Part shown: in pieces, positions 1-6,881 of the stretch | Layout: each line of letters opens with the position of its first letter | Numbering within the stretch: the stretch's first letter is position 1 | Source: Niastella sp966211305 | GTDB taxonomy: Bacteria; Bacteroidota; Bacteroidia; Chitinophagales; Chitinophagaceae | Reading direction: 5' to 3' | Length of the DNA: 13,109 nucleotides | Assembly (NCBI GenBank): GCA_966211305.1 | Contig: CBIHPC010000171.1 | Location: forward strand, 1 to 13,109 | The notes under the pieces: model-generated | Told to the model about the DNA's origin: nothing | What the model saw: the letters and a program-made list of their open reading frames with translations, nothing else | The model's database searches: none | Made by a program: the position numbers and the translations under genes

Positions 1-1074
1 CCGGACTGGAATAAGCCTTATGAACAGGTGTATTATGCGAATTCAGTGCTGGACCACCTTGGACGCGTTCCGATCAAGGACCAGGAAAGGGCGAATCAGA
101 TAAAGGGAAGCGCGCTTTTTATAAGAGGATATGCCTTTCACAATCTGGCCTTGCAGTTTTCAAATCTTTATGATGAACAGACGGCGACAGCCGCCCCGGG
201 AATCCCTTTGCGGCTGACATCGGACCCGCTGGCAAAGATTGGAAGGGCGTCCGTTCGCCAGACATATACGCAAATAGTAAATGACGTTAAGGAAGCCGCG
301 CGTTGGTTACCAACGGAGCCGGACCCTGACCGGAAAAACCGGCCTTCTGTTCCGGCCGCCTATGCCTTGCTTGCCCGCGTATACCTAAGTATGGGCGCGT
401 TTTCGGACGCCAAGGCGTATGCCGACAGTTGTCTTATGTTGTATTCCACGCTGCTGGACTATAGCAGCCTCGATACCGCCGCGGGAATGCCCTTTCCATC
501 AAATAATGCCGAAGTGCTGTACCAAAGCAATCTGCAGTCAGGAAGCCAAATGCTGGCTCCCGGCTCATTTTATATTGATAATGCCTTATATGGGTTCTAC
601 AGGGATGGCGATCTGCGCAAAGAGCTGTTTTTTTCGCTGGGCCCTGCCGGTCAGCCGGTCAGCCGGTTCAGCTACTGCAGCGATTCTACGCACTTCAGTG
701 GGTTGGCGGTCGATGAAGTCTTGTTGATCCGGGCGGAATGCAGGGCGCGTTTGGGCGACATCGATGGAGCTATGAAGGATCTTGTTACTCTACTGGCTAC
801 CCGATGGAAAAGCGGTGCCTATGTACCGCCGGCTGTCGGTTCCGCTGACGAAGCGCTGCGGCTTGTGTTGCTGGAGCGGCGCAAAGAACTGGTGTTTCGT
901 GGCCTTCGCTGGATGGATATTCGGCGGTTTAATCTGTTGGGTGCAGGCATAAGCCTAACCCGCCAGTTTAAGCAACAGCGGTACACGCTGCCGCCGGGCG
1001 ATAACCGGTATGTGTTACCCATTCCACCGGATGTTATGGCTTCCAATAAACGAATGCTGCAAAACCCGCGATAG
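1..1074 (+). CDS. RagB/SusD family nutrient uptake outer membrane protein (5' end missing)
   Basis: The reading frame is open from base 1 to a TAG stop at 1072-1074, giving 357 residues; the start and the lipoprotein signal lie upstream of the window. SusD/RagB proteins are outer-membrane lipoproteins that cap a SusC-type TonB-dependent transporter and bind glycans or other nutrients at the cell surface. Family hallmarks visible here are TPR-like helices in the first half (for example AAYALLARVYLSMGAFSDA), then DEVLLIRAECRARLGD from residue 238 of the partial protein, LLERRKELVFRGLRWMDIRRF around 290-313, and the typical ending YVLPIPPDV...LQNP. Full-length family members usually have roughly 450-600 residues, so a substantial N-terminal part is missing. 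The susC partner is expected immediately upstream, outside the window. The substrate cannot be told from this fragment. The family assignment is secure. Confidence 0.95.
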   Translation, partial: PDWNKPYEQVYYANSVLDHLGRVPIKDQERANQIKGSALFIRGYAFHNLALQFSNLYDEQTATAAPGIPLRLTSDPLAKIGRASVRQTYTQIVNDVKEAARWLPTEPDPDRKNRPSVPAAYALLARVYLSMGAFSDAKAYADSCLMLYSTLLDYSSLDTAAGMPFPSNNAEVLYQSNLQSGSQMLAPGSFYIDNALYGFYRDGDLRKELFFSLGPAGQPVSRFSYCSDSTHFSGLAVDEVLLIRAECRARLGDIDGAMKDLVTLLATRWKSGAYVPPAVGSADEALRLVLLERRKELVFRGLRWMDIRRFNLLGAGISLTRQFKQQRYTLPPGDNRYVLPIPPDVMASNKRMLQNPR

Positions 1075-1082
1075 TCCGCGGG
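1065..1082 (+). repeat. GC-only hairpin bracketing the susD stop codon
   Basis: CCCGCG (1065-1070) and CGCGGG (1077-1082) form a perfect 6-bp all-G/C stem, and the 6-base loop ATAGTC contains the TAG stop. No T-run follows, so it is not a classical intrinsic terminator. It could stabilise the susD mRNA end or reduce read-through into the next gene, whose likely start is 49 bases further on. Confidence 0.4.
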
Positions 1083-1130
1083 GATATGCCGAACATTCTG
1101 TTTTATCCCAGCACGTTAACCGCTATCGCA

Positions 1131-2255
1131 ATGATGAAATATATTTTGTACTTCCTGGCCCTTTTTTCCTTCGCCCAACCGGTTGCATCACAAGGTCAAA
1201 CGGATTCAACTGCGCTATCGCTTCATTCAAAACTGAAATTGGCGAAGTGGTTTTCCTTTTACAATACGGTAGTGTGGTGGACTACCGACAGCATGTTGGC
1301 ATCATCAGACGCGGAAACAGCTAACTTAAAACCCGTATGGTTTTGTTTCGATGAACCGGGGGGGTGGCACGCCCTGTACGGCAGCTATGAAAGGGGCGGT
1401 TTTCAAATGGCATTTCATTACACCGTTGACAGCCTTTCAAGGGTTAAACGGGTGTATTTGCCAATTGACAGCAGCATGGCCAATGCGTATAGCCGGGCGC
1501 TGATCGGGGCTGACATGTTGTGCAAACCGCTAAAAGATTCGATGGGCATTCCTTTTAACCGCTATGTGCTGAGAGGCGAAGACAGTTCGGTTATAGTTTG
1601 GGTCTTTCCTGCCTTTTCGAAAGAAAGCGGCGCTGTTTACGGTGCCGAGTTATGCTACCGGTTCGACAAGACGGGCATCCAATTGCTGGAAAAGCAGGAG
1701 TACGTCCAACAATGCTTCCGATTCTTCAAAATCGGCAGGGATCGGGTAATCTGGCTGGACTACAAAGACCTTCACCAGCCTACACTGGGTGCAGTGTACT
1801 TTGCCTGGTACTACCGGAAGTACTTTCCCGAAATCTGGATTGAAAACAAGACGAGCGAAACAAAGCTGAGCTATGACCAAAACGATGGCCAGTATTACTG
1901 GGTGCATGGGTACGGAAATAGGCTTTCGACGGTCGAACGCGTGCAACGTATGGCAGGTGAACCGATGCGTAACAGGAATAGGAGTGCGCTTGATACAGCA
2001 GCTACGCGGACCAAAAGGGAGTTCAATTTCAGGGACATTGGTCTTAGGGAATTGATGTTGGAGGTGGGCAGGTGGTATGGCTATGAAGTGGAGTTTGAGG
2101 GTGAGCTGCCGCAAGGGACAAGCCGTATGAAACTGAATGAAGATGTGGCATTGCGGGATGCGCTGAAATCCATCAAAAAAAATTACGGGGTGGCCATTCG
2201 AATTATTGGTAAAAAGCTAGTTGTGAAAGGAAAAAAGACCAGGGATCATACATGA
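1131..2255 (+). CDS. Secreted protein with a C-terminal FecR_C (DUF4974)-like domain
   Basis: I place the start at the ATG at 1131 (MMKYILYFLALFSF...), because it puts a clean signal peptide at residues 1-20 with likely cleavage before QGQ; an upstream in-frame ATG at 1086 would put 15 unneeded residues before it. The protein has 374 residues. Residues about 25-285 are rich in aromatics and beta-type sequence and match nothing I recognise. Residues about 298-366, starting FNFRDIGLRELMLEVGRWYG and continuing with YEVEFEG, a basic/hydrophobic repeat and IIGKKLVV, resemble the C-terminal periplasmic domain of Bacteroidota FecR anti-sigma factors (DUF4974), a relative of the STN/secretin short domain. 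In FecR that domain receives the signal from the TonB transporter. Here it lacks the cytoplasmic anti-sigma part and the membrane helix. The gene lies 56 bases after the susD stop on the same strand and is probably cotranscribed. A role in the SusCD complex or its signalling is inference. An STN domain is the main alternative. Confidence 0.75.
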   Translation: MMKYILYFLALFSFAQPVASQGQTDSTALSLHSKLKLAKWFSFYNTVVWWTTDSMLASSDAETANLKPVWFCFDEPGGWHALYGSYERGGFQMAFHYTVDSLSRVKRVYLPIDSSMANAYSRALIGADMLCKPLKDSMGIPFNRYVLRGEDSSVIVWVFPAFSKESGAVYGAELCYRFDKTGIQLLEKQEYVQQCFRFFKIGRDRVIWLDYKDLHQPTLGAVYFAWYYRKYFPEIWIENKTSETKLSYDQNDGQYYWVHGYGNRLSTVERVQRMAGEPMRNRNRSALDTAATRTKREFNFRDIGLRELMLEVGRWYGYEVEFEGELPQGTSRMKLNEDVALRDALKSIKKNYGVAIRIIGKKLVVKGKKTRDHT

Positions 2256-2373
2256 GGAATCGAATGGTACAAGGGCGGGTTTAGCGAAGTGTACCGCATT
2301 TTAGGAGCAATGCGTAGCGTAACCGTTATAGGACGCCGGCCGCGGAACATTGTTTAAGTCTTCACTACAACCT
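2256..2373. other. Intergenic stretch with two adjacent hairpins
   Basis: GGTACA (2266-2271) pairs with TGTACC (2290-2295) across 18 bases. CGCATT (2295-2300) then pairs with AATGCG (2309-2314) across 8 bases, sharing the base at 2295. Both stems are perfect 6-mers. There is no T-tract typical of an intrinsic terminator. They mark the boundary between the SusD unit and the AT-richer block that follows, and might form an mRNA 3'-end structure or a small dispersed repeat unit. Confidence 0.35.
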
Positions 2374-3084
2374 ATGAATTGCCAAGAAATGGGTAAACCA
2401 TCTTGTTCATATTTAAAACCTGAAAACTTGCGAAACTATTTATGCTTAATTCTGTGCACCTGGTTTCTCAACCTTGCTGCAACGGCCCAAAATTCGTCGA
2501 GCGCGAAAGTGGCTGACAAGTGGGTTTATTTTTCCCTACGGCCCGGTATGTCCGTTGATTATTTACAAACGGACGGTTACCAGGCAGAGAATATCGAATA
2601 TAAGCCTTCGACTCAATTCATCATTTCGGCTGCCGTAGACATCGATAATCCTGAAATGAATGGATTTGTTGTCCGTGGGGAAGTTACCCACCGGTATCAA
2701 CACTTTCAGGGTGAAGGATATGAGGACCGGTGGGGCTTTCTAAAAAGGGAGTTCATTTTCAGGACCCTTACTCCCGACGTGTCGCTGCTGTATAAAGTCC
2801 CGTTGAAGTCAAAGCTACAGATATACGGAGGCGGTGGCGTCGGGTGGAATATCAGAAAGATTGAAAAGAACGTAGAAATCGAGTTTAGTAGGGGTGAACC
2901 TTTTAGCCGGTCTAAGGCATTTCACTTTACAGACCAGGAGTGGTCATTAAGCTTGTCCGCAGGTGTGATATATAAAAGCCGGTTTGAGTGGCGTGCAAAA
3001 TACTTCAAATCGGAAATAAGCAACGCTACGTTGTATACAATCAAGGCAAAGTCTCTAACGTTCTCGGTAACATACCGATTCTGA
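2374..3084 (+). CDS. Outer-membrane beta-barrel protein, small porin-like
   Basis: From the ATG at 2374 the protein has 236 residues; a second ATG at 2389 and a TTG at 2350 are in frame and cannot be excluded. A hydrophobic segment at residues 22-36 ending AATAQ is a signal peptide with likely cleavage near residue 38. The mature part alternates polar and hydrophobic residues in the manner of beta strands, has a glycine-rich strand IYGGGGVGWNI near the middle and ends SLTFSVTYRF. The terminal phenylalanine in an amphipathic strand is the usual C-terminal insertion signal of outer-membrane barrels. The size suits an 8-stranded barrel of the OmpA-like/PorT-like outer membrane beta-barrel group common in Bacteroidota. 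Its ligand is unknown. It is followed after 53 bases by an orphan response regulator on the same strand. Confident as a barrel; the specific role is not assignable. Confidence 0.8.
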   Translation: MNCQEMGKPSCSYLKPENLRNYLCLILCTWFLNLAATAQNSSSAKVADKWVYFSLRPGMSVDYLQTDGYQAENIEYKPSTQFIISAAVDIDNPEMNGFVVRGEVTHRYQHFQGEGYEDRWGFLKREFIFRTLTPDVSLLYKVPLKSKLQIYGGGGVGWNIRKIEKNVEIEFSRGEPFSRSKAFHFTDQEWSLSLSAGVIYKSRFEWRAKYFKSEISNATLYTIKAKSLTFSVTYRF

Positions 3085-3137
3085 TATCCGATCTATATAA
3101 AGTGAGTTAACATAAATATTTACAGATTTTCTTTTGT

Positions 3138-3536
3138 ATGGAACATTTTAAGGCAAAAATCGCTATTGCCGAGGATCATGAGAAAGTGCGGTTAGCTCTA
3201 AAGGAATTTTTTGAAGACAATGGGTTCCAAGTTGTGATAGAGGCAATAAACGGAGAAGATTTAATACAGAAATTAAGAGCTGGGACCGATATGCCTGTTA
3301 TCTGCATTCTCGACGCAAATATGCCTGTGATGGATGGTTGTGCAACTGTTCCTGTGTTGAAGAACGAGTTTCCTGCTATCAGAATAATTGCATTTTCCGA
3401 TGATACCAGTAAAGGCTACAAGATGTTAAGGCTGGGCGCCGATGACTATTTGCCAAAACACAGTTCAATACCGTTGATGATAGAATGTGTCGAGAAAATG
3501 ATACATAGAATGGCCTATAAGGGTAAAAATAATTAG
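3138..3536 (+). CDS. Single-domain response regulator (receiver only)
   Basis: This 132-residue protein is a complete CheY-like receiver with no output domain. The acidic pair is E12-D13, the phospho-acceptor aspartate is D59 in ILDANMPVMDG, the switch serine is S87 in IIAFSDD, and the conserved lysine is K107 in DDYLPKHS. The sequence style is that of NarL/FixJ-type receivers, but the chain ends about 20 residues after the last receiver helix, where the LuxR HTH would normally begin. A TAG stop terminates it, and I see no HTH continuing in another frame in the 80 bases before the next gene. No histidine kinase lies next to it, so its phosphodonor is unknown; it probably acts by protein-protein contact or as a phosphate relay. 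The start ATG at 3138 gives the canonical N-terminus. It lies between a barrel protein and a lipoprotein on the same strand. Confidence 0.92.
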   Translation: MEHFKAKIAIAEDHEKVRLALKEFFEDNGFQVVIEAINGEDLIQKLRAGTDMPVICILDANMPVMDGCATVPVLKNEFPAIRIIAFSDDTSKGYKMLRLGADDYLPKHSSIPLMIECVEKMIHRMAYKGKNN

Positions 3537-3616
3537 GCGCATTGATTGTACAAAAGAGTCATGCACAAAAGATATCACCTGGTCACTATTTGTAAACATT
3601 ATATAACATCCCGATT

Positions 3617-4504
3617 ATGAGAATAGCGTTTTTATTACTCTTCTTGGGCTTCATTGCTTCCTGTAAACATGAAGCCGTCAGAACTGCCATGCCTCAAGAG
3701 TATGCAGCTGAAGCTGTGGAAGTTCGTATCAATGACCATTTAGTGGTGGTGGACTCAGAATACATACGGTTCGCGCAATATTGGTTTGACTCGGAAACCG
3801 CTCTGCGCCCCGAAATTTGGAGGGATGGCAATTACCGGATCGTACAACCCGATCAAGCCCGTTATGACTCGCTGGCGCTGGCTACGGGCCTTCCCAAAAA
3901 TTTGTTTGTTTACCTGGACGCGTTGCATAGGGTATATAAGCCCACCGTTTATCAAACACGCGATGGCAAACAAGAAATTTTACTCGATATTGATCCCACT
4001 GGCGTCACCAAAAAATTTGCTGGGGTCAGTTGCGAGAATCTTAATTACTTCAATGCTCGGATAGAGTCCGATATAAAGTATATTCTTACAGATCCAGCCT
4101 ACGATTCTGTTACGTTGAGATACAAAATTCGCTCTAAGGACCGTCTCATAAAATGTAAAGAGGTGACCTTCGGCTTGGCAGTTCTTCCACAATTCGATGG
4201 AATTGATCAAGAAATGGAGGAATTTTTAAGCCTGCATGGGTTCGTTAGTAAAATTGAGTCGAAGGATTCAACAAAGTATGTTAGGATTTCACAGTTTGAA
4301 AGTGAGGGGTTGCTGAATGACGAGGAAAAGTATAGACTAGCCGGCTTATCGCCGATTATGATCACAAGCATGATGAAGGAAAGCGCGCGGGCATTTAGGA
4401 ATATCGTTTATATCACAAGCAGAGTGGCAAGCAGTCACGGAAAAATGCTGCCTCCGAAAATAGATACTGCACTCATTGTTCCAGTTGAACGCTGGCGCTT
4501 GTAA
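3617..4504 (+). CDS. Lipoprotein of unknown function
   Basis: The protein has 295 residues. Its N-terminus MRIAFLLLFLGFIASC is a type II signal peptide with a lipobox (I-A-S-C16), so the mature protein should be anchored to a membrane through C16. Lysine and histidine follow the cysteine. The rest is a soluble, mixed alpha/beta-looking sequence with few cysteines. I see no motif for an enzyme family and recognise no domain. It lies 80 bases after the single-domain response regulator and 67 bases before the HNH gene, all on the + strand; the spacing allows but does not prove cotranscription. Composition is AT-richer than the SusD and histidine kinase regions. The reading frame and the lipoprotein signal are well supported; the function is not assignable from sequence. 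Confidence 0.8.
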   Translation: MRIAFLLLFLGFIASCKHEAVRTAMPQEYAAEAVEVRINDHLVVVDSEYIRFAQYWFDSETALRPEIWRDGNYRIVQPDQARYDSLALATGLPKNLFVYLDALHRVYKPTVYQTRDGKQEILLDIDPTGVTKKFAGVSCENLNYFNARIESDIKYILTDPAYDSVTLRYKIRSKDRLIKCKEVTFGLAVLPQFDGIDQEMEEFLSLHGFVSKIESKDSTKYVRISQFESEGLLNDEEKYRLAGLSPIMITSMMKESARAFRNIVYITSRVASSHGKMLPPKIDTALIVPVERWRL

Positions 4505-4571
4505 AATCTCGAAGCTGCGAAGAACCAATGAGGGAATGCCAACAATATAAAACCTGAACCATCAAAAGCGA

Positions 4572-4946
4572 ATGGCCCGCAGAAGAACAGCCAAAGGCTC
4601 GGAAAGGAATCGTAAAACCAAGCTAAACGCACTACTAAAGCAATACAAACGAAAATGTTACTATTGTAATGCAGAAGTAGAAAGGCCCCCTGTGGGTTAT
4701 TATCAACCGTGGCCCACTATGGCGACCGTAGACCATTTGTATGACCGGGACGATATTCGGCGTCACCTTGATGGCGGGTATACAAAAGTGTTAGCTTGCT
4801 GGAAGTGTAACCAGGATCAACGGACGTTCCTTTCGTTTGCACCATTTCTCCGTAAGCCTAAAAAATTTGATATAAGAGATCTGTTGAATGGTAACCACAA
4901 AAGATTCTATAAAATTTTAAATGACCACCCTGTAATGAAATGTTAG
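4572..4946 (+). CDS. Small stand-alone HNH-type endonuclease
   Basis: The protein has 124 residues. The N-terminal 28 residues are strongly basic (MARRRTAKGSERNRKTK...). A treble-clef HNH core follows: CYYC (C29, C32) as the first zinc-binding pair, TVDHL with D54-H55 as the catalytic/metal-binding beta strand, and ACWKCNQDQ with C76 and C79 as the second zinc pair and N80 as the HNH asparagine. This is the order C-x2-C, DH, C-x2-C-N seen in HNH nucleases that use a single metal ion to cut DNA. No recognition, methyltransferase, helicase or toxin domain is attached, and no immunity gene is obvious nearby. The small basic format suits a homing-type, phage-type or restriction-type nuclease, and these cannot be separated here. 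The ATG at 4572 is a good start, and a 547-bp gene-poor region follows. Confidence 0.8.
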   Translation: MARRRTAKGSERNRKTKLNALLKQYKRKCYYCNAEVERPPVGYYQPWPTMATVDHLYDRDDIRRHLDGGYTKVLACWKCNQDQRTFLSFAPFLRKPKKFDIRDLLNGNHKRFYKILNDHPVMKC

Positions 4947-4996
4947 GAAATGTGCTCCGTATTTGTGCCATTGTTAACTGCATTTTCATTGCTAGA

Positions 4997-5031
4997 GGGG
5001 CAGGCCGGTAACTGCAATGTAAACCTGCCCC
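4997..5031. repeat. 8-bp inverted repeat, possible 3' hairpin of the HNH gene
   Basis: GGGGCAGG (4997-5004) pairs perfectly with CCTGCCCC (5024-5031) over a 19-base loop, 50 bases after the HNH stop codon. The stem is GC-rich, but no T-run follows on either strand, so an intrinsic terminator is doubtful. Confidence 0.4.
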
Positions 5032-5282
5032 CGACTTATGCTTTATAAGATGTGCAACTAAAGTGTCAGCCATTTTCTCAATGCGCTAACGCCTTTGCAT
5101 GATTGCAACAAGAAACTGAAGTTCTATTTCGATCAAACAACCACCTATGCCAGTTAAATCATTATCCCTTTTCTGCTTTTGTATTTCCGTTCGGCATTTA
5201 CTGCCCGAGACCCCTGGTAAAAAGGGGACATGCCAGCATTTGTTTTTATCTCCTTACGCTTACATCCGGCCAACGCTCCGGG

Positions 5283-5298
5283 CAGATCAATTGATCTG
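5283..5298. promoter_or_regulatory. 16-bp perfect palindrome, candidate operator
   Basis: CAGATCAATTGATCTG is identical to its reverse complement and is bounded by mismatches on both sides. It lies about 195 bases upstream of the start of the 419-residue protein gene in otherwise non-coding DNA. A dimeric regulator site is a natural reading, but no regulator is linked to it. Confidence 0.35.
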
Positions 5299-5493
5299 TT
5301 ATTGCTTATTTGTCACCTAATCATTTACGACGATCGCTTGGTACCATTCGTCTGATACATCTTCAGCGTATGATGCTTTTTTATGGTGTAAACGGACAGG
5401 ATTCGGTTATACATACCGAAGCAGGCCCGCCATGCCTATACTATTGGGAACTACGAAACCTTATTTTTCTCATTAAACCTTCCTGGCTCACAT

Positions 5494-6753
5494 ATGAGAA
5501 CCTCCCATCTCTTTGGAATCAAGTTCGCCCTTAAGTTTAGATATAAGGCGCAGCTTATAGAAGATTTCAAACGCTGGAAAAGGGCGAAACAATATCAGTT
5601 GGCAGACGATCGAAACAAAAAGAAGTTGTTTGAGCGTATGCTAAGGCAATACCTGCAACAGCATCCAACTGATGGCAGGTCTTTGGAAACGATTGCGGAT
5701 GAGGTTTGGGACAAGCTGCTCGTGGAAGTGGCCAAAACGAACTGGCAGCAAGTCTACGAAACCCGGTTGGGTAAGGATATGGAACAGCCGCGCGACCAGG
5801 TATCGCACCATATTTCCCGGGAACACACAAAAGAGTTGTTCCGTGAGCGAAGCATTAAGGGGGGTGATCCCTGCACGCATTTTTACTTTACAGAAAGCGC
5901 CGTAGAGGAATGTGAGAAAGTTCATATTACCGAGTTTGACACCGATTGGCTCAGAGACGCGCCCGATGACAAACGGCAGCTCAACTGGGGTGATCATTTT
6001 ATCCGCTATGAAAAAAAGGATAACCGCATTATAGCAACCGCCGCTTCTTTTACCCGCCGGCAGCAGCGAAAATACCTGCTTCATAGTTTTTTTGTATTTG
6101 ACCTCAATGCGCCTAAAGTTCAGTACGATGCGGTTGCGGACCTGGTTAAAGACCAGTGCGAAAAAGACGGGGCGGAGGACGAAACCAGGAAGTTTGAAGA
6201 GAAAATGCGAGCGTTGTTATATAAGATGATCACGTTTTTGGATTTGATCCCCCTGAAAAAAATTGCGCTTCCAAAATGGGGTTGCCTGGAAAATGAATCT
6301 TCGGATGAGGTAAAAAAGGCTGAGCCAGTATATAACAATCAAAATATCCCGCTCACGGTAGTTACCGTGACGGCCAACTGGAACGCATCCATCTATATTG
6401 AACAGACAGAGGTAAAGGACTACCATAAAAATGTCCTGTGTGGCAAAGGCAAAACAAAAATCGTCAGAAGGTTTATAAAGGGGCATACCCGAAAACAGCA
6501 CACGCGTGTGGCCGGAAAACTGCGGTATTTAGGCCATAAAAATACAGCGGACGCCAATAAAGTGGTGCAAATGAAACATCAAGTGGCGGCCGGGTCAAGC
6601 AATTTGAGCGTTGCACAAAAACCAGCGCCTTCTACAGTAAAAGACCTGTCCAAAACTACCACTGGTGCACGGCTGCCGAAACAACAGGAGTCGCTGAACG
6701 AGTTCGAGCAAAAGTTAGCGGAGCTGAAGAAAAAATTTAATCGGACCGGTTGA
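5494..6753 (+). CDS. Uncharacterised 419-residue protein next to a recombinase
   Basis: The frame is open from just after an upstream TAA at 5389-5391; I take the ATG at 5494. There is no signal peptide or membrane helix, so the protein is probably cytoplasmic. The first 100 residues are helical and basic (KRWKRAKQYQLADDRNKKK). The middle is a mixed domain that includes HFIRYEKKD and a hydrophobic helix LLYKMITFLDLIPLKKI near 245-260. Residues about 288-340 form a compact module: a beta strand into NWN (W296), then VKDYHK (307-312), CGKG (316-319) and a basic stretch ending near R338. From memory this order resembles a C-terminal module of uncharacterised proteins found in phages and mobile elements across bacteria, of the pattern W-N, V-x-G-H-[FW]-R, G-x-G, basic strand. 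That resemblance is unverified, and in this protein the GH is replaced by DYH. The C-terminal 25 residues look like a short coiled coil. The gene precedes the tyrosine recombinase by 128 bases on the same strand. The function is not assigned. Confidence 0.75.
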   Translation: MRTSHLFGIKFALKFRYKAQLIEDFKRWKRAKQYQLADDRNKKKLFERMLRQYLQQHPTDGRSLETIADEVWDKLLVEVAKTNWQQVYETRLGKDMEQPRDQVSHHISREHTKELFRERSIKGGDPCTHFYFTESAVEECEKVHITEFDTDWLRDAPDDKRQLNWGDHFIRYEKKDNRIIATAASFTRRQQRKYLLHSFFVFDLNAPKVQYDAVADLVKDQCEKDGAEDETRKFEEKMRALLYKMITFLDLIPLKKIALPKWGCLENESSDEVKKAEPVYNNQNIPLTVVTVTANWNASIYIEQTEVKDYHKNVLCGKGKTKIVRRFIKGHTRKQHTRVAGKLRYLGHKNTADANKVVQMKHQVAAGSSNLSVAQKPAPSTVKDLSKTTTGARLPKQQESLNEFEQKLAELKKKFNRTG

Positions 6754-6881
6754 TCGATCGGAACCTCACCTCGTCGTTTTCGGTGTATTACTGATCCGGA
6801 AGTGAACCGACTGGGTGGTAGGCTTTCGCTTTAGGATCTTGTTTATACTCGGCTTAAAACGTTAAATGGCAATTTTTTCTT

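Larger units (their letters stand above)
4947..5493. other. 547-bp region without a convincing gene, rich in inverted repeats
   Basis: Short open frames here (for example 5103-5294 and 5310-5534 on +) show no recognisable motif or credible coding pattern. The stretch holds several inverted repeats, including a long-loop hairpin at 4997-5031, TTGCA/TGCAA at 5095-5108, CCCCT/AGGGG at 5211-5227 and a 16-bp perfect palindrome at 5283-5298. The larger two are listed separately. The region may contain the promoter and operator of the gene starting at 5494, a small RNA, or remnants of an element boundary; the sequence does not decide between these. Confidence 0.5.

Noticed and set aside
4947..5493. 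Integron-like attC site or recombinase attachment site in the repeat-rich gap
   Set aside because: The 4997-5031 hairpin lacks the paired core sequences of attC, the recombinase lacks integron-integrase features, and I found no matching direct repeat on the other side of the recombinase.
5103..5534. Two short + strand frames (5103-5294, 5310-5534)
   Set aside because: No motif, no plausible start context, and the second overlaps the start of the 419-residue gene in another frame.
5641..6084. 147-residue - strand frame inside the 419-residue protein gene
   Set aside because: The + strand frame is far longer and has coherent domain-like structure; the - strand product looks like random coding shadow.
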